DNA of 7,306 bases, from positions 1 through 7,306 of the forward strand of contig CAMAUF010000102.1 in the NCBI GenBank assembly GCA_945861295.1, in the 5' to 3' direction. Origin of the DNA: a bacterium (GTDB lineage Bacteria > Chloroflexota > Dehalococcoidia > Tepidiformales > Tepidiformaceae). The translations under genes were made by a program, and so were the position numbers. Position 1 is the stretch's first letter. The number at the start of each line of letters is the position of its first letter. This document shows, in pieces, positions 5,666 to 7,306 of this stretch. The notes beneath the pieces are model-generated. The model was not told the origin of the DNA. It did no database searches and saw nothing but the letters and a program-made list of their open reading frames with translations.

Positions 5666-6408
5666 CACGAGGCCGCCCGGCGTAGGCCCGGCAGGGCGAG
5701 CAATTCACGAAGTTCATCGAACGCGAAATCCGGTTCAACTCCTTCGGCATCGGGCGGGCACCGGCGCCAAGCCGCCATCATGCCGACGGCCTGCGCCCCG
5801 GCGACATCGTCCGCCAGTGAATCGCCGACCATGAGCGACTCGGCGGGCGCCAGGGCGGCCGCCTTGAGCGCGGCTTGGAAGATCGCCGGGTGCGGCTTCA
5901 TGTAGCCCGCTTCAGCGGAGACGACCTCGACGTCCCACGCGAGCGTGAGGCCGAGCGCGCGCAAGTCGGCTCGGAAGCGCGGCCCGCCAAACGCGCGGTT
6001 GGTGATCATCCCAAGTAGGTAGCCGCGCAGCTGCAGTTCCTCGAGCACGGGCAGGGCGTCCGCGTAAAGCGCCTTCCCGCTCGCCGGGCCCGAAACGTAG
6101 ATCGCGTCAAGCAAGTCGTGAGCTTGGCTGCTCGAGATCGTGATGCCGAGCCCGCGCAGCGCTTCACGGGCGACCGCGGCGGCATCTGGCTCGACAAGGT
6201 CGGTACGCCGGGCTTCGGCGCGGGCTGCCGTCAGGGCGGCCCAGGCAGCCCGCGCAACGAGAGCCGGGTCCTCGGCCGCGATCCCGTTCCTTTCGGCCCA
6301 GGCTGCGGCGCCGGCTTGGCCAAGTTGGCCACGGGCGCTGCTCAGCTCGGGCAGCGCTTCGTGCCAAAGCGTATCGCCGATATCGAAAAAGACCGCGCGA
6401 AGTCGCAT
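5665..6408 (-). CDS. HAD-family hydrolase (subfamily IA, phosphatase-like)
   Basis: A 247-residue member of the haloacid dehalogenase superfamily, probably a small-molecule phosphatase; the substrate is unknown. Motif I is FFDIGDTLW (7-15) with nucleophile Asp9. The usual second Asp, two residues on, is Gly11, a variation seen in HDHD3-like members (DxGxT). The helical cap spans about residues 16-110. Motif II is MITN (134-137) with Thr136. Motif III is Lys171 in GYMKPHPAIF (168-177). Motif IV is VGDSLADDVAGAQAVGM (194-210), with Asp196, Asp200 and Asp201 for magnesium. GGGAGG lies 11 nt before the ATG, a rather long spacing. It is first in a tight operon with argH and the lipoprotein gene, although its role need not relate to arginine. 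It diverges from hicB across 141 nt. Confidence 0.88.
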   Translation of the reverse strand: MRLRAVFFDIGDTLWHEALPELSSARGQLGQAGAAAWAERNGIAAEDPALVARAAWAALTAARAEARRTDLVEPDAAAVAREALRGLGITISSSQAHDLLDAIYVSGPASGKALYADALPVLEELQLRGYLLGMITNRAFGGPRFRADLRALGLTLAWDVEVVSAEAGYMKPHPAIFQAALKAAALAPAESLMVGDSLADDVAGAQAVGMMAAWRRCPPDAEGVEPDFAFDELRELLALPGLRRAAS

Positions 6409-6530
6409 GCTGTCCGGCGCCTCCCAGCGGCCGCGATCGTCTCATTCACCGGCGCGGGGCACAACCGGGCGGCCGTGCCTCTGTCCGATAGTGCCCGGGT
6501 GCTTGGCGGCGGCGCCAATCCCGCCCATAC

Positions 6531-6548
6531 ACTGGTCGATACTGGTCG
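6531..6548 (+). repeat. Tandem direct repeat over the hicB promoter
   Basis: ACTGGTCG occurs at 6531-6538 and 6541-6548, a 10-bp period (one helical turn). The copies cover the -10 box and the bases up to the hicB start. HicB proteins often bind their own promoter through a C-terminal DNA-binding domain, so this could be an operator. The evidence is position and spacing only. Confidence 0.35.
6538..6543 (+). promoter_or_regulatory. -10 box of the hicB promoter, probably leaderless
   Basis: GATACT matches TATACT of the higB promoter at five of six bases and ends 6 nt before the ATG at 6550. No Shine-Dalgarno and no clear -35 are present. The predicted transcript begins at about the start codon. 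Confidence 0.45.
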
Positions 6549-6549
6549 C

Positions 6550-6770
6550 ATGAAAAACGAACGTACGGCTATCGTCGTCCCATCCGAAGAGGGGAGGCTT
6601 CGGCGCGTTCACTGGGCGTACTGCCCAGAGGTCCCCGCCGCGAACGGTCAAGGGGAAACGATCGAAGAAGCCAAGGCGGATCTTGCTGAGGCCATCGGGT
6701 TCGTACTCGAGTTCCTTCGCGACCAAGCTCGATGGAGCACGCTCGGCGCGAGCTCATCGTCGTCGGATGA
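6550..6770 (+). pseudogene. hicB: hicB antitoxin gene, frameshifted
   Basis: The start MKNERTAIVV (1-10) followed by WAYCPEVPAANGQGETIEEA (22-41) and LAEAIGFVLEF (45-55) is the HicB antitoxin fold, in the form usually paired with HicA. After about residue 57 the frame loses the family pattern and runs through a Ser/Pro/Arg-rich sequence to a stop at 6823-6825, giving 91 residues. The neighbouring frame from about 6720 instead reads RPSSMEHARRELIVVG and stops at TGA 6768-6770, overlapping the hicA ATG as ATGA. That is how intact hicBA pairs are commonly arranged. The span has 221 nt, so one base is missing (or two added) near 6700-6735. The most likely reading is a decayed gene. A sequencing error is possible, but the neighbouring genes show none. 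Confidence 0.72.
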
Positions 6771-6966
6771 AACGCGGCGACCTGGTACGACACCGCCGAG
6801 CCCACGGCTGCGTCATCCATCGTGAAGGCGCTCCGACACAGTGTGGCGCAACCTCGTAACCGGACGTACAGACGCCGTGCCGCGGCACAACGAACTCAAG
6901 GACTTCCTCGCCCGCGACATATGTCGCCAACTCGGCGTGCCCGACGCCAAACGCGAGAGGTCCTGA
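6767..6966 (+). pseudogene. hicA: hicA toxin gene, frameshifted
   Basis: From ATG 6767 the frame reads MKRGDLVRHRRAHGCVIHRE, the N-terminus of the double-stranded-RNA-binding-fold HicA mRNA interferase, then meets TAA at 6857-6859 after 30 residues. The rest of the toxin continues in another frame: VWRNLVTGRTDAVPRHNELK, then DFLARDICRQLGVP, ending at TGA 6964-6966. The whole span is 200 nt, one base short of a 66-residue protein. Between the halves, the third frame encodes LRHSV (6831-6845), which matches the family's catalytic His segment (RHSVW). An added base near 6830 plus a lost dinucleotide in the GTGTGG tract near 6843 therefore explains the data as well as a single 1-nt deletion. Either way no intact toxin is encoded without frameshifting. 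Confidence 0.75.
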
Positions 6967-7018
6967 GCGACGCGCGAGGGGTGCGCCGCTCCAGGCAACC
7001 CGAGATCGCCGTGCGGGT

Positions 7019-7024
7019 TAGAAT
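7019..7024 (+). promoter_or_regulatory. -10 box of the tesB-like gene, probably leaderless
   Basis: TAGAAT differs from TATAAT at one position and ends 6 nt before the GTG at 7031, the same spacing as for higB and hicB. No Shine-Dalgarno is visible. A clear -35 is lacking. Confidence 0.5.
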
Positions 7025-7030
7025 CACCAC

Positions 7031-7306
7031 GTGCCAGAATCAACGCCCCTCTCACGCCTCCTCGCCCTCTTCGATCTCGAACGGCTCGACCGTGACCTCT
7101 TCCTCGGCTCGCCTGGGCCCGGCAAGGATCGCCTCTTCGGCGGCCTGATCGCGGCGCAGGCTGTCGTCGCGGCCGGCCGCACGGTCGAACGCGGCTACCT
7201 CCACTCGTTGCACGCCTACTTCCTCCGCCCTGGCAGCCACAAGGCCCCGATCCGCTACAGCGTCTACCGCATCCGCGACGGCCGTTCGTTCGCCTCTCGC
7301 GATGTC
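7031..7306 (+). CDS. tesB: Acyl-CoA thioesterase II (TesB type), N-terminus only
   Basis: The first 92 residues of a TesB-family thioesterase, which hydrolyses acyl-CoA to free fatty acid and CoA; it is cut by the right edge. Family features visible are LFDLERLDRDLFLG (13-26), RLFGGLIAAQAVVAA (34-48), LHSLHAYFLRPG (57-68), and YRIRDGRSFASR (79-90), which belong to the first hotdog domain. The catalytic Asp, Thr and Gln lie in the second hotdog domain, outside the window. The GTG start is chosen because the first residues match the family N-terminus and a -10 box sits 6 nt upstream. It follows the broken hicA after 64 nt and appears to have its own promoter, so it does not depend on the hicBA transcript. 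Confidence 0.88.
   Translation, partial: MPESTPLSRLLALFDLERLDRDLFLGSPGPGKDRLFGGLIAAQAVVAAGRTVERGYLHSLHAYFLRPGSHKAPIRYSVYRIRDGRSFASRDV

Noticed and set aside
5162..5905. A 247-codon plus-strand open frame opposite argH and the HAD gene
   Set aside because: Antisense of two well-supported enzymes; no recognisable protein family.
6118..6825. A 235-codon plus-strand frame that includes the HicB-like segment
   Set aside because: Its first 144 codons are antisense to the HAD gene and the intergenic region. Only the part from 6550 carries HicB homology.
6550..6966. Programmed ribosomal frameshifting in hicB and hicA
   Set aside because: No slippery heptamer or downstream structure was evident at the frame junctions, and two or three shifts would be needed in a short operon. 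Decay or sequence error is simpler.

Overview
This GC-rich window looks like bacterial chromosome, most plausibly from the Chloroflexota (perhaps a Dehalococcoidia-like lineage). That assignment is an inference. It rests on a lactate/malate-type malate dehydrogenase resembling Chloroflexus enzymes, a lipoprotein with a Pro/Thr/Ala spacer typical of that phylum, frequent GTG and TTG starts, and apparently leaderless genes. No tRNA, rRNA, CRISPR array, transposase or phage structural gene was seen.

Layout. At the left edge, on the minus strand, is the start of an HpaB-family flavin enzyme gene. After a 241-nt divergent gap comes a plus-strand toxin-antitoxin cluster (504-1580): a RelE/HigB-like toxin, a HigA-like XRE antitoxin, and a BrnA-family antitoxin with no BrnT toxin beside it. 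Next on the plus strand is malate dehydrogenase (1703-2644). It converges on a minus-strand block containing an SDR oxidoreductase, an AMIN-like lipoprotein, argininosuccinate lyase (argH) and a HAD hydrolase. The last three are packed end to end as one operon (HAD, argH, lipoprotein in transcription order). Divergent from the HAD gene is a hicB-hicA locus whose reading frames are broken. The right edge holds the start of a TesB-type acyl-CoA thioesterase gene.

Functional picture. Malate dehydrogenase, argininosuccinate lyase, the HAD phosphatase, the SDR, the thioesterase and the HpaB homologue are ordinary metabolic genes. Two toxin-antitoxin loci sit between them. One looks intact and has an unusual composition (toxin plus two antitoxins of different families). 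The other looks decayed.

The most interesting signals are: (1) the mixed higB-higA-brnA operon; (2) three plus-strand genes (higB, hicB, tesB) that each have a -10-like hexamer ending exactly 6 nt before the start codon, which suggests leaderless transcription; (3) an inverted repeat overlapping the higB -10 box, a candidate autoregulatory operator; and (4) clustered frameshifts in hicBA while its neighbours are intact.
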